NCBI GenBank assembly: GCA_024234435.1
Contig: JACKOF010000001.1
Span: 1,488,001-1,552,000 of the forward strand
Direction: 5' to 3'
DNA length: 64,000 bases
From: Pseudomonadales bacterium
Lineage (GTDB): Bacteria; Pseudomonadota; Gammaproteobacteria; Pseudomonadales; Porticoccaceae
In this document: positions 45,087-53,579 of the stretch, one piece after another
Layout: each line of letters starts with the position of its first letter
Numbering within the stretch: the first letter of the stretch is position 1
The notes under the pieces: model-generated
The model's input: only the letters and a program-made list of their open reading frames with translations
What the model was told of the DNA's origin: nothing
The model's database searches: none
Position numbers and translations under genes: made by a program

Positions 45087-45302
45087 TTACTTCTTGACTG
45101 ATCGACCAGCAAAACGCTTGTTAAAGCGATCAATACGACCACCCGAATCAACAACTTTTTGCTTGCCGGTATAAAAAGGGTGACAATTGGAGCACACGTC
45201 GACGTGAATGGTACCACTCAGGGTGGACCCGACTTCAACAACATTACCGCAGCTACAAGTAGCTTTCAGAGTGCCATAGTTAGGGTGGATATCAGCTTTC
45301 AT
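45087..45302 (-). CDS. rpmE: Ribosomal protein L31, zinc-binding type
   Basis: 71 residues from MKADIHPNYGTLKATCSCGN; the longer upstream frame is not likely to be used. Cys16, Cys18, Cys37 and Cys40 (CSC ... CSNCHPFYTG) are the zinc ligands of the C-plus form, whose paralogue is normally Zur-regulated; no paralogue is in this window. It is a component of the 50S subunit. It is divergent from priA, the usual gammaproteobacterial neighbour. Confidence 0.97.
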   Translation of the reverse strand: MKADIHPNYGTLKATCSCGNVVEVGSTLSGTIHVDVCSNCHPFYTGKQKVVDSGGRIDRFNKRFAGRSVKK

Positions 45303-45445
45303 TGGATTTTGCCTCGTAGTCTTGCATACCGCCACCCGGTCATTTAACGTCGGTATTTTGCCGGGTACCATATGCGGGCTTTCAACAGAGCGCGCATACT
45401 ACCAGAAACCGAAGGCAATTCAATACTTCAGGATAAAAAGCACCG

Positions 45446-47656
45446 ATGCCGAGCCCCGTTGTTTATCAGGTTGCCGTACCTTCTCCACTGCGGCGATTAT
45501 TTGATTACCTCCCCCCCGGGGAAGCCAGGCAAGCACTAAAACCAGGAACCAGGGTAAAAGTCCCTTTTGGTCGTCGACAGGTTATAGGCATTATCATAAA
45601 AACCGTTCAGAAAAGTTCACTACCGCTGGGTAAGCTCAAACCCATATCGGCAATACTGGATCTTCAGCCGCTGCTGTCCGAACCGCAGTTCAACTTACAT
45701 TTATGGGCTGCCCAATATTACCAGCACCCCGTTGGTGATGCCCTTGCTGCCAGTTTGCCCGCACTGATCCGCAAAGGCGAGCCAGTCCCGGTAGAAACGG
45801 TTACTCACTGGCAACTCACAACAATCGGACTTGGACTGCCAGAGTCTGCATTGAGAACAGCTCCCCGTCAGCAACAACTGCTGAATGCCCTGCAAAAACA
45901 CGCACGACTCAGTACAGCTGGCCTGAAAAACCTCGGAATCTCCCGCCAGATTATCAAGCAGGTAGCTGACAAAAAATTGATTGAATCGATTGAGGTTGAA
46001 ACAGAGGTAACCGATTGGAATAAAAGCAACATCCTCGCTGAAGCACCACACAAGCTGACCCGACAGCAGTCTGCGGCACTTAACAGCATAAACACTAACA
46101 CTTTCAATACATACTTGTTACAAGGGGAAACTGGCAGCGGAAAAACCGAGGTATATCTCCAGCTGATACAAACCGTAGTTGAAACCGGCAAACAGGCTCT
46201 TGTTCTGATCCCTGAGATCAGTCTGACGCCCCAGACGCTGCAACGATTTCAACAACGCTTCAACTGCTCCATCGCTGTCATGCACTCAGGACTGACCGAT
46301 AAAGAGCGGGCACTGGCATGGAATGCTGCCAGAACCGGCCGGGTTCCGATCGTCCTGGGCACACGCTCCGCTATATTCACCCCTTTGGCAAATCCCGGTC
46401 TGATTATTGTCGATGAAGAACACGACAGCTCTTTCAAACAGCAGGAGGGATTTCGATACTCAGCTCGCGATATCGCTGTAATCCGTGCTCAACGGGAAAA
46501 AACACCGCTTTTACTCGGCTCCGCAACACCGTCACTGGAAAGCCTGCACAACTGCCATCAGGGCAAATATCACAAACTCACCCTCACTGGCAGACCAGGC
46601 AACGCACGCCAACCACAATGGCAACTGGTTGATCTGCGACAAAGCCAACTGAAAACCGGCTTCTCGGCCACACTCATCAACGCCATGGAAGATGAGCTAG
46701 CCCAGGGTAACCAGGTTCTGGTATTTCTCAATCGCAGAGGTTTTGCGCCCACACTCAACTGCCATAACTGCGGCTGGATAGCCGATTGTCATCGCTGCAG
46801 TGCCCGATTAACCGTACATAAAAGCAGTAATCGATTGTTATGCCACCATTGCGAACATCAGGAACCGGTGCCCCTAGCATGCCCAGCTTGCATGAGCAGC
46901 CAATTGCAGTTTCTGGGGCAAGGCACGGAACGCAGCGAGTCTCTTCTTGAAGCATTATTCCCCGAAACGCCGATATTAAGAGTGGATCGCGATACTACTC
47001 GACGAAAATCGGCCATGCAGTCCATGGTGGAGAAAATGAATAGTGGTAAACCCTGTATTTTGGTCGGCACTCAGATGCTGGCCAAGGGGCACCATTTCCC
47101 CAACGTGACACTGGTCGTCATTCTGGATGCCGATGGCGGCCTGTTCAGTCCGGACTTCAGAGCGCCGGAAAAAATGGGGCAACTGATTACACAGGTAGCT
47201 GGTCGCGCAGGCAGAGGAGAAAAACCTGGAAAAGTCATCCTGCAAAGCCATTATTGCGACCACCCGATGCTAACAACATTAAGCCAGCGAGGGTATGTCG
47301 CATTCTCCGATCAACTACTCAACGAGCGAAAGCTGGCACAGCTGCCGCCTTTCCAGTACTTATGCGTGCTTCGTTCCGAAGCCCCGGATGTCAGAGATGC
47401 TGATCAATTCTTGCGGCTGGCGCGCCAACATGCCGAACGGCTGGCTCCCCCTTCACCACAGTTCGGTTATTTGGGGCCATTACCACCTGCTATGGAAAAA
47501 AGAAGTGGCCGCTATCGACGCCAACTCTCAATCCATGCCAGTTCGCGCCCTCGGTTACAGCAGCTGCTGACACTACTTTGTCAGCAGCTGGAGCAGACAC
47601 CACTGGGGAAAAAGGTGCGCTGGTCCGTTGATGTAGACCCGGTCGATATGAGTTAA
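45446..47656 (+). CDS. priA: Primosomal protein N' (replication restart helicase)
   Basis: 736 residues. The N-terminal 3'-DNA-binding domain (FDYLPPGEARQALKPGTRVKVPFGRR) precedes the helicase core with Walker A LLQGETGSGKTEVYL and the DEEH box IIVDEEHDSSFKQQEG. Eight zinc Cys lie in CHNCGWIADCHRC ... CHHCEHQEPVPLACPAC. Motif V/VI are GTQMLAKGHHFPNVTLVVI and QVAGRAGRG. PriA reloads the replisome at stalled forks. Confidence 0.98.
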   Translation: MPSPVVYQVAVPSPLRRLFDYLPPGEARQALKPGTRVKVPFGRRQVIGIIIKTVQKSSLPLGKLKPISAILDLQPLLSEPQFNLHLWAAQYYQHPVGDALAASLPALIRKGEPVPVETVTHWQLTTIGLGLPESALRTAPRQQQLLNALQKHARLSTAGLKNLGISRQIIKQVADKKLIESIEVETEVTDWNKSNILAEAPHKLTRQQSAALNSINTNTFNTYLLQGETGSGKTEVYLQLIQTVVETGKQALVLIPEISLTPQTLQRFQQRFNCSIAVMHSGLTDKERALAWNAARTGRVPIVLGTRSAIFTPLANPGLIIVDEEHDSSFKQQEGFRYSARDIAVIRAQREKTPLLLGSATPSLESLHNCHQGKYHKLTLTGRPGNARQPQWQLVDLRQSQLKTGFSATLINAMEDELAQGNQVLVFLNRRGFAPTLNCHNCGWIADCHRCSARLTVHKSSNRLLCHHCEHQEPVPLACPACMSSQLQFLGQGTERSESLLEALFPETPILRVDRDTTRRKSAMQSMVEKMNSGKPCILVGTQMLAKGHHFPNVTLVVILDADGGLFSPDFRAPEKMGQLITQVAGRAGRGEKPGKVILQSHYCDHPMLTTLSQRGYVAFSDQLLNERKLAQLPPFQYLCVLRSEAPDVRDADQFLRLARQHAERLAPPSPQFGYLGPLPPAMEKRSGRYRRQLSIHASSRPRLQQLLTLLCQQLEQTPLGKKVRWSVDVDPVDMS

Positions 47657-47734
47657 CATTTTTCTGTTTCCAGGCTAGCAGCCTTACCCCGGAGTTAATA
47701 CAATGCCTGCTGACAGCCAAACCGTGCGAATTCA

Positions 47735-48271
47735 ATGACCAGAGACTACGCCAAGAAACCGCAAAAAAAACGCCACAAACCCCGGCAACCAAAAGACACT
47801 CCCGGCTGGCTGTGGTTTTTGGCAGGTACCTTGCTCGGGATTCTGGTCATGACATTGGGACAACTGGCCAACGTTCCTGATAAAGCAGTTAAGGAAGCCG
47901 CAACGGCGCAACAAGAGTCTCACGATTCAAGCCCGAAACCCCGCTTTGAGTTCTACACTCTGCTCTCGGAAAGCGAAGTGATTGTTCCAGACGGGCCTGA
48001 AGGCGAAGAAGCTCTTCGTGAGGTTCAGCAAGACACGGTGTTTTTACTGCAGGCCGGATCTTTTAAAAACCCCAGGGATGCCGATAGCTTGCGCGCCCGA
48101 CTGATACTGCTTAATCTCAAAGCCAGTATAGAAACGTTCAGTCCTCGTAGCGGAGAAACATGGCACCGGGTGCTAGTTGGACCATTTGATAAAAATACCC
48201 AGGTAGCATCAGCCCGTGCCAAGCTCGCTTCAAACAGGATCGATTCACTGTTGTTAAAGCGTAAAAAATAG
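47735..48271 (+). CDS. SPOR-domain cell division protein, FtsN-like
   Basis: 178 residues. A basic N-terminal cytoplasmic tail (YAKKPQKKRHKPRQPK) and one transmembrane helix (WLWFLAGTLLGILVMTLGQL) lead into a periplasmic linker. The C-terminal SPOR domain (FLLQAGSFKNPRDADSLRARLILLNLKA ... HRVLVGPFDKNTQVASARAKL) binds denuded glycan strands at the septum. The priA / SPOR / hslVU order is typical for ftsN. It is shorter than E. coli FtsN (319 residues). Confidence 0.85.
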   Translation: MTRDYAKKPQKKRHKPRQPKDTPGWLWFLAGTLLGILVMTLGQLANVPDKAVKEAATAQQESHDSSPKPRFEFYTLLSESEVIVPDGPEGEEALREVQQDTVFLLQAGSFKNPRDADSLRARLILLNLKASIETFSPRSGETWHRVLVGPFDKNTQVASARAKLASNRIDSLLLKRKK

Positions 48272-48291
48272 CCATTTTTACCCTCTCAACC

Positions 48292-48319
48292 ATTGAATTT
48301 TATTTAACCAACCCCATTT
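48292..48319 (+). promoter_or_regulatory. Candidate sigma-32 heat-shock promoter of hslVU
   Basis: ATTGAA (48292-48297) and CCCCATTT (48312-48319) with a 14-bp spacer, close to the RpoH consensus CTTGAA / CCCCAT-T. It is placed so that transcription would start about 30 bp before hslV. Confidence 0.6.
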
Positions 48320-48354
48320 TTAGAGGCTATTCACTTCTAGCTGGAGAATTCGCA

Positions 48355-48900
48355 GTGGAACAATACCGTGGCACAACCATTCTTTCTGTGCGCCGCAACG
48401 GAAAAGTCGTTATCGGCGGTGATGGCCAGGTATCGCTGGGCAACACCATCATGAAAGGCAACGCGCGCAAAGTCCGTCGATTGTACAACGATCAGGTTAT
48501 TGCCGGTTTTGCCGGAGGGACTGCGGACGCTTTTACACTTTTTGAACGGTTTGAAGCCAAGCTGGAACAACATCGCGGCAACCTGACACGTGCGGCTGTC
48601 GAGCTCGCCAAAGATTGGCGAACCGACAGAATGCTTAGAAAGCTGGAAGCCCTGTTAGCCGTAGCCGACAAGGAGGCATCTTTAATTATTACCGGAAACG
48701 GCGATGTTATTCAGCCAGAAGATGATCTTATTGCCATTGGTTCAGGTGGTCCTTTTGCACAATCTGCGGCTCGCGCCTTGCTGGACAGTACAGAACTGAG
48801 CGCTAGGGAAATTGTGGAGAAAGGCCTGGAAATAGCAGCAGATATCTGCATCTACACCAACCACAATCGCACGATCGAAGAACTCGATTCCACGAATTAA
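48355..48900 (+). CDS. hslV: ATP-dependent protease proteolytic subunit HslV
   Basis: 181 residues from GTG. A short propeptide (M-EQYRG) precedes the catalytic Thr in TTILSVRRNGKVVIGGDGQV, so autoprocessing after Gly is expected. Further family marks are KVRRLYNDQVIAGFAGGTADAFTLFERFE and LIAIGSGGPFAQSAARALL. It forms the double-hexamer peptidase of the HslUV protease. Confidence 0.97.
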   Translation: MEQYRGTTILSVRRNGKVVIGGDGQVSLGNTIMKGNARKVRRLYNDQVIAGFAGGTADAFTLFERFEAKLEQHRGNLTRAAVELAKDWRTDRMLRKLEALLAVADKEASLIITGNGDVIQPEDDLIAIGSGGPFAQSAARALLDSTELSAREIVEKGLEIAADICIYTNHNRTIEELDSTN

Positions 48901-49007
48901 CGGCAAGTTAACTATTATAGGCAATAGCAAACCGAACAGCCTCTGATACGTACCGCTTCATTGCGCCGGAATTGCAACAGCACAGTCCAAGTCAGGAATT
49001 ATTATTC

Positions 49008-50336
49008 ATGTCCAATATGACCCCTCGCGAAATCGTCCATGAACTGGACAGACATATTATCGGTCAAAACCAAGCCAAACGAGCAGTCGCCATTGCCCTG
49101 CGCAACCGCTGGCGCCGGATGCAATTAAATGAAGAGTTGCGCAACGAAGTCACCCCCAAGAATATCCTGATGATCGGACCTACTGGTGTTGGCAAAACCG
49201 AAATAGCCCGTCGACTCGCACGCCTGGCCAATGCACCTTTTGTCAAAGTGGAAGCCACCAAATTTACCGAAGTGGGGTATGTTGGCAAGGATGTGGAATC
49301 GATTATTCGCGATCTGGTAGAACATTCCGTGAAACAGCTTCGCGAACAGGAGATGGCCAAAGTTCAGCAACGCGCCATGGACGCCGCCGAAGAACGTGTG
49401 CTCGACGCACTCTTACCTCCAGCAAGAGGTGTTGATGGAGCTGACAGAGAAGCCTCATCCACCCGGCAGATATTCCGCAAGAAACTGCTGGAAGGCGATC
49501 TGGATGAAAAGGAAATCGAAATCGATATCAGCGCTGCTTCTGTGGGCGTGGAAATTATGGCACCTCCCGGAATGGAGGAAATGACAAGTCAACTGCAAAG
49601 TATGTTTTCCAATATGGGCGGCGGCAAAACCAATCGTCGAAAAATGACTGTAGCTCAAGCCATGAAACAAATCGTAGATGAAGAAGCCGCCAAACTGATC
49701 AATGATGAAGAAATCAAGATTCGTGCGATTGAGTCAGCCGAGCAAAATGGCATTGTTTTTATCGATGAAATTGACAAGGTTGCCAAAAGAAGTGAAACCG
49801 CCGGAACAGATGTGTCTCGCGAAGGCGTTCAGCGCGACCTGCTGCCGCTGATTGAAGGCAGTACCGTTTCCACCAAATATGGCATGCTGAAAACAGATCA
49901 CATTTTATTTATTGCCTCAGGAGCCTTTCATTTCTCGAAGCCTTCAGACCTTATTCCAGAGTTACAGGGACGGCTGCCAATTCGAGTAGAACTGAACTCA
50001 CTCAACGCGGATGATTTTGCCCGCATACTAACCGAACCCAATGCCTCTCTCACCGATCAATACCGCGAACTGTTGGGAACAGAAGGGCTCGAAGTAGAAT
50101 TCACCGAAGATGCCGTGCGACGCATCGCAGAGATCTCTTCCGAAGTCAATGAACGTACCGAAAATATTGGCGCAAGGCGTTTGCACACTATCATGGAGCG
50201 GCTACTGGAAGAGACTTCATTTGAAGCCGCAGATCTCGCTACGAGCGGGAAAAAAGTGGTAATTGACGCCGAATTTGTCAATCGGCATCTGGAAGAAGTT
50301 TCCCAGAATGAAGACCTTTCCCGTTTTATTCTGTAA
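49008..50336 (+). CDS. hslU: HslUV unfoldase ATPase subunit HslU
   Basis: 442 residues from MSNMTPREIVHELDRHIIGQ; an upstream in-frame ATG (48972) is less consistent with family length. Walker A IGPTGVGKTEIARRLA, pore loop EVGYVGKDVES, an inserted I-domain (about residues 110-240), Walker B GIVFIDEIDKVA, and the C-terminal EDLSRFIL that docks into HslV. It is cotranscribed with hslV. Confidence 0.98.
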   Translation: MSNMTPREIVHELDRHIIGQNQAKRAVAIALRNRWRRMQLNEELRNEVTPKNILMIGPTGVGKTEIARRLARLANAPFVKVEATKFTEVGYVGKDVESIIRDLVEHSVKQLREQEMAKVQQRAMDAAEERVLDALLPPARGVDGADREASSTRQIFRKKLLEGDLDEKEIEIDISAASVGVEIMAPPGMEEMTSQLQSMFSNMGGGKTNRRKMTVAQAMKQIVDEEAAKLINDEEIKIRAIESAEQNGIVFIDEIDKVAKRSETAGTDVSREGVQRDLLPLIEGSTVSTKYGMLKTDHILFIASGAFHFSKPSDLIPELQGRLPIRVELNSLNADDFARILTEPNASLTDQYRELLGTEGLEVEFTEDAVRRIAEISSEVNERTENIGARRLHTIMERLLEETSFEAADLATSGKKVVIDAEFVNRHLEEVSQNEDLSRFIL

Positions 50337-50387
50337 AACGCTCATGAGGCACAAAAGGGTACCCCTGCCAGGAGGAAAAGCGGGCAT

Positions 50388-50774
50388 ATGATCCCCACAA
50401 AGATTAAGCTAAATAAAGAAAATGGCAGTCTGTCACTGGCGTACACTGATGGCCGCCAGTTTACGTTTAGCGGGGAATTCCTGAGAGTGCACTCGCCAAG
50501 TGCCGAAGTGCGTGGTCACGGCAAAGGACAGGAGGTCCTTCAGCACGGCAAAAAGGACGTTAAAGTTATTCACCTGGAGCCTACCGGAAACTATGCAATC
50601 CGGCTTATCTTTAACGATGAGCACGATACAGGTATTTATTCCTGGGAATATCTTCAGGAACTGGGTGAAAATCAGGAACAATACTGGGAAGATTACCTGC
50701 AAAAACTGCAGACTGCAGGAAAACACCGCGATGCCAGTGTACAGGTTGTGCAACTGATGGATCCCCGCCAATAA
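50388..50774 (+). CDS. DUF971 protein (gamma-butyrobetaine hydroxylase N-terminal-like)
   Basis: 128 residues; GGAGG precedes the ATG. Family phrases: LSLAYTDGRQFTFSGEFLRVHSPSAEVRGHG and AIRLIFNDEHDTGIYSWEYLQELG, ending DPRQ. DUF971 proteins are small zinc/Fe-S-associated proteins of unclear role, regularly found just after hslU in gammaproteobacteria. It lacks the hydroxylase domain. Confidence 0.92.
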   Translation: MIPTKIKLNKENGSLSLAYTDGRQFTFSGEFLRVHSPSAEVRGHGKGQEVLQHGKKDVKVIHLEPTGNYAIRLIFNDEHDTGIYSWEYLQELGENQEQYWEDYLQKLQTAGKHRDASVQVVQLMDPRQ

Positions 50775-50825
50775 TAGTATGCTGGTCAGTCACACTCTGA
50801 TCGCAGACACGGAGCAGTTATTACC

Positions 50826-51236
50826 ATGAATCTAAGCGAGCTCATGACCCGGCCTGTGGTCAGCGTTGAAATGGATGATTCATTGCGGGTCGTAAAGGCA
50901 CTCTTCGATCGTCTTAGCTTCCACCACCTGCTGGTTATTGAAGGAGGGAAACTGGTGGGCGTCATATCTGACCGGGATTTGCTAAAATCCATCAGCCCTC
51001 GAATCGGCACAAATAGCGAATCCGAGCAGGATCTGGCGACGCTCAACAAACGGGTGCATCAGATCATGCGTCGAAAACCCCATGCACTCTTTCCTGAATC
51101 AACCCTGGACGACGCTATTAGCCTGTTCTGCCATCAGCATATTTCCTGCATTCCAGTGGTGAACGATCAAGGCAAACCTGTTGGCATCGTTTCATGGCGC
51201 GATATAATGAAAAGCCTTGAAAAGAATCACGGATAG
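50826..51236 (+). CDS. Twin CBS domain protein
   Basis: 136 residues, only two CBS repeats (SELMTRPVVSVEMDDSLRVV ... LVGVISDRDLLK and RRKPHALFPESTLDDAISLF ... PVGIVSWRDIMKSL). It is probably a stand-alone adenine-nucleotide sensor. No attached effector domain and no obvious partner beyond the nearby DUF971 gene. Confidence 0.93.
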   Translation: MNLSELMTRPVVSVEMDDSLRVVKALFDRLSFHHLLVIEGGKLVGVISDRDLLKSISPRIGTNSESEQDLATLNKRVHQIMRRKPHALFPESTLDDAISLFCHQHISCIPVVNDQGKPVGIVSWRDIMKSLEKNHG

Positions 51237-51275
51237 CTTGTTACCAACGCTATTCAACCAATAGCGTCCCCGCCC

Positions 51276-51692
51276 ATGTTAAAAATTTCATCCTCTGTGT
51301 CGATTCCTGTCAGTGAAATAGAGCTAGCCGCTATCCGGGCGCAAGGTGCCGGCGGACAAAATGTCAACAAAGTCTCCTCAGCCATTCATCTGCGTTTTGA
51401 TATCAACAATTCCTCTTTGCCCGACTCATATAAAGAGCGCCTGTTAGCCACAAAAGACCGCAGAATCAGTAAGGGTGGCGTTATTATTATCAAGGCTCAA
51501 AAATTCCGCACACAGGAAAAGAATCGCCTTGATGCTCTTGCCCGATTGCAGCAGTTCATTATTGATTCATCAAGATTCACTAAAACACGAATACCAACCA
51601 AAGCCACGAAAGCCTCCAAGACAAAACGGCTGGAGAGCAAATCACTCCGCGCAACCACAAAAGCTCTTCGCAAAAAAGTGACCGAGCTTTAA
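51276..51692 (+). CDS. arfB: Alternative ribosome-rescue factor ArfB
   Basis: 138 residues. The GGQ hydrolase motif sits in RAQGAGGQNVNKVSSAIHLR. The C-terminal tail is long, Lys/Arg-rich and unstructured (KTRIPTKATKASKTKRLESK), as needed to probe the empty mRNA channel. It has no codon-recognition domain, so it is ArfB/YaeJ rather than a class I release factor. It frees stalled non-stop ribosomes. Confidence 0.95.
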   Translation: MLKISSSVSIPVSEIELAAIRAQGAGGQNVNKVSSAIHLRFDINNSSLPDSYKERLLATKDRRISKGGVIIIKAQKFRTQEKNRLDALARLQQFIIDSSRFTKTRIPTKATKASKTKRLESKSLRATTKALRKKVTEL

Positions 51693-51720
51693 AAGAACCC
51701 GCTTTCAGAAAATTTAAAAA

Positions 51721-52146
51721 TTACAGATCCAGATGAATCAGTGTCTGTCTTTGATAGATTAGCCCCAGCAGCTTCTCCCGCCCCCCTTGCATCAGCTCAA
51801 CCAGGGAGGGAGGAACAAAGGCACCTTCAATATTCTCCGCTGCCCACAACGAAAACTCGATAACAGTGGGTGCCAGTTTCAAACCGACATCAGTCAGCCT
51901 ATAGATATACTTTTTACCGTGGCCAGGGTGTGGCTGTTTGCTGATGACCCCGTGCTCAACCAGGCGTTCGAGCCGGTCAGCCAGAATATTACTGGATATG
52001 CCCTCCCCAGACTGCATAAAGTGACTGAACTCACAGCGATTGGTAAACATCAGATCCCTGACAATCAACAGTGTCCACCTGTCGCCCAATATTTCCAGGC
52101 CATTGGCAAGGGCACATTGTGAACGCATGTTACATATCTTCGTCAT
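51721..52146 (-). CDS. HxlR-family winged-helix regulator
   Basis: 141 residues. The HxlR core is MRSQCALANGLEILGDRWTLLIVRDLMF, then ISSNILADRLERLVEHGVIS and the wing HGKKYIYRLTDVGLKLAP. Cys6 and Cys11 near the N-terminus could make it redox- or electrophile-responsive, as known for some family members. It is divergent from a GST gene across a 118-bp gap holding two identical-type palindromes, so it probably represses itself and the GST operon. Confidence 0.93.
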   Translation of the reverse strand: MTKICNMRSQCALANGLEILGDRWTLLIVRDLMFTNRCEFSHFMQSGEGISSNILADRLERLVEHGVISKQPHPGHGKKYIYRLTDVGLKLAPTVIEFSLWAAENIEGAFVPPSLVELMQGGREKLLGLIYQRQTLIHLDL

Positions 52147-52167
52147 GCTGGCAGGCTAAGATATTAG

Positions 52168-52182
52168 CTTGCATTTTGCAAG
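52168..52182. promoter_or_regulatory. Palindromic operator candidate 1 (HxlR-GST gap)
   Basis: CTTGCATTTTGCAAG, a near-perfect 15-bp palindrome (arms CTTGCA/TGCAAG). The same arms occur again 33 bp downstream, about three helical turns. Confidence 0.65.
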
Positions 52183-52200
52183 AAACCTGCTTACATTGTA

Positions 52201-52215
52201 CTTGCTTTTTGCAAG
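52201..52215. promoter_or_regulatory. Palindromic operator candidate 2 (HxlR-GST gap)
   Basis: CTTGCTTTTTGCAAG, differing from the first site only at one arm base. Two such sites on the same face of the helix are typical for a dimeric winged-helix repressor. Confidence 0.65.
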
Positions 52216-52264
52216 CACAAGCTGCTGATTAATCAATAATGCTGAACAGAAAAGGGACCATCTA

Positions 52265-52909
52265 ATGAAAATTTTCGGCTTTCCGACTTTTAATGTCACT
52301 AAAGTTCTTTTTACCGCAGAAGAACTCAACCTCGATTATGAATTCCAACTTCTCAACCTGATGGAGGGCGAGCAGCGATCACCCGAACATCTGGCTCGCC
52401 ATCCGCTGGGAAAAGTGCCCGTATTGGAGATTAACGGCCAGTACCTGATTGAGAGTGCCGCTATCTGCCGCTTTCTGGCAGAAGAAAACGGCAACCGACT
52501 ATACGGTGACACCCCCCTAAAACACGCCGCCGTCAATAGCTGGATTGACCTGATGGGCTTTCATATTGGCCGCTGGATGGGTGTTTTCTTTTTCGAGGAA
52601 GTGATCAAACCCTATATACCGAACAGTGTCAGAAACCAGGCCCAAATGGACGAAGCGGCCGGGTTTCTGGCAGAACAATTACCCTTTATGGATCGGACCC
52701 TGGCAGAAAATCCGTTCCTGACCGGTGAGGATATCACGATTGCCGATACTATCGCGTTTGCCTACTGCCAGACTCACCAGTACACCAGTGTTGTTCTTGA
52801 TGAATACCCACACATCATGAATTGGTACCAGTCAATTGATAGCCGTCCGTCAATTGCAAGAGCCATGACCCGTTTACCAGGCGGCGCACTGGTTCAGCCC
52901 CGGTCATAA
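52265..52909 (+). CDS. Glutathione S-transferase family protein
   Basis: 214 residues; GGGA precedes the ATG. The N-terminal thioredoxin fold (KIFGFPTFNVTKVLFTAEEL) has the cis-Pro and glutathione motif GKVPVLEINGQYLIESAAI. The C-terminal helical domain follows with the N-capping/hydrophobic staple region FLTGEDITIADTIAFAY. It probably detoxifies electrophiles sensed by the divergent HxlR regulator. The next gene begins 15 bp downstream. Confidence 0.93.
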   Translation: MKIFGFPTFNVTKVLFTAEELNLDYEFQLLNLMEGEQRSPEHLARHPLGKVPVLEINGQYLIESAAICRFLAEENGNRLYGDTPLKHAAVNSWIDLMGFHIGRWMGVFFFEEVIKPYIPNSVRNQAQMDEAAGFLAEQLPFMDRTLAENPFLTGEDITIADTIAFAYCQTHQYTSVVLDEYPHIMNWYQSIDSRPSIARAMTRLPGGALVQPRS

Positions 52910-52923
52910 TCAGGGGTACTACC

Positions 52924-53352
52924 ATGGCGACACGATCGATATTATCGACACCTCCCAGGTTGTCGATACTGAAAGGGGCCGCTGCGTATACGCTGATTAC
53001 TTTCCCGCTGGCGGCAGTCTGGCACATGATCCTGTTTGGCCAGCTCTACTGGACATTCGGCTACATTGAAGAGCAACCAAGTCTGGCGCTGGGTTTTATC
53101 ACTATCCTGCTGCAAGGACTGATACTGTCTTCGATTTACCCCCATATCAGCTTTCAGGGCAGTCCCCTCGCCCGTGGACTAAAGTACGGACTGGCGATGG
53201 GAATATTCTTCTGGACCAGCCATGTGCTGGCCTTTATCGCCAAACAATCGATTTCTCAACCAGTTCTGTTTGCCGCAATGGAAAGCTTCTATCTGTTTTT
53301 ACAGTTTGGTATATACGGCATTTTTCTCGGTTATATCCACAGGCAGTCCTAA
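52924..53352 (+). CDS. Four-helix membrane protein, unknown
   Basis: 142 residues; GGGG before the ATG. Four hydrophobic segments: AAAYTLITFPLAAVWHMILF, ALGFITILLQGLILSSIYP, YGLAMGIFFWTSHVLAFIA and FYLFLQFGIYGIFLGYI. It resembles DUF1761-like small integral membrane proteins but I cannot assign it firmly. It is coexpressed with the GST. Confidence 0.8.
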   Translation: MATRSILSTPPRLSILKGAAAYTLITFPLAAVWHMILFGQLYWTFGYIEEQPSLALGFITILLQGLILSSIYPHISFQGSPLARGLKYGLAMGIFFWTSHVLAFIAKQSISQPVLFAAMESFYLFLQFGIYGIFLGYIHRQS

Positions 53353-53376
53353 CGCACCTTTATCCATCAACACCTA

Positions 53377-53422
53377 AGTAGTCTAATTTTCCCCTTTAAT
53401 TTATGGGGAAGATTAGACTACT
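53377..53422. repeat. 18-bp inverted repeat between the GST operon and the P450 gene
   Basis: AGTAGTCTAATTTTCCCC (53377-53394) pairs with 53405-53422 with one mismatch and a ten-base loop. It makes a very stable hairpin 24 bp after the membrane-protein stop. There is no T-tract, so it may be a terminator of the factor-dependent kind, an mRNA-stabilising hairpin, or an operator. Confidence 0.6.
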
Positions 53423-53579
53423 ATGTACGGCTGACATTAAAGACGAATCTGCCCTCGCAAGCAGTCCATACTCCACACAACAAATATAAAAAAACAACAA
53501 TCTCTGACCGAGAATTTTAGACGGAATCACGGTCATAGAACTTAAAGCTAATGCAGCTTATTAAATGAGGTATTACTAG

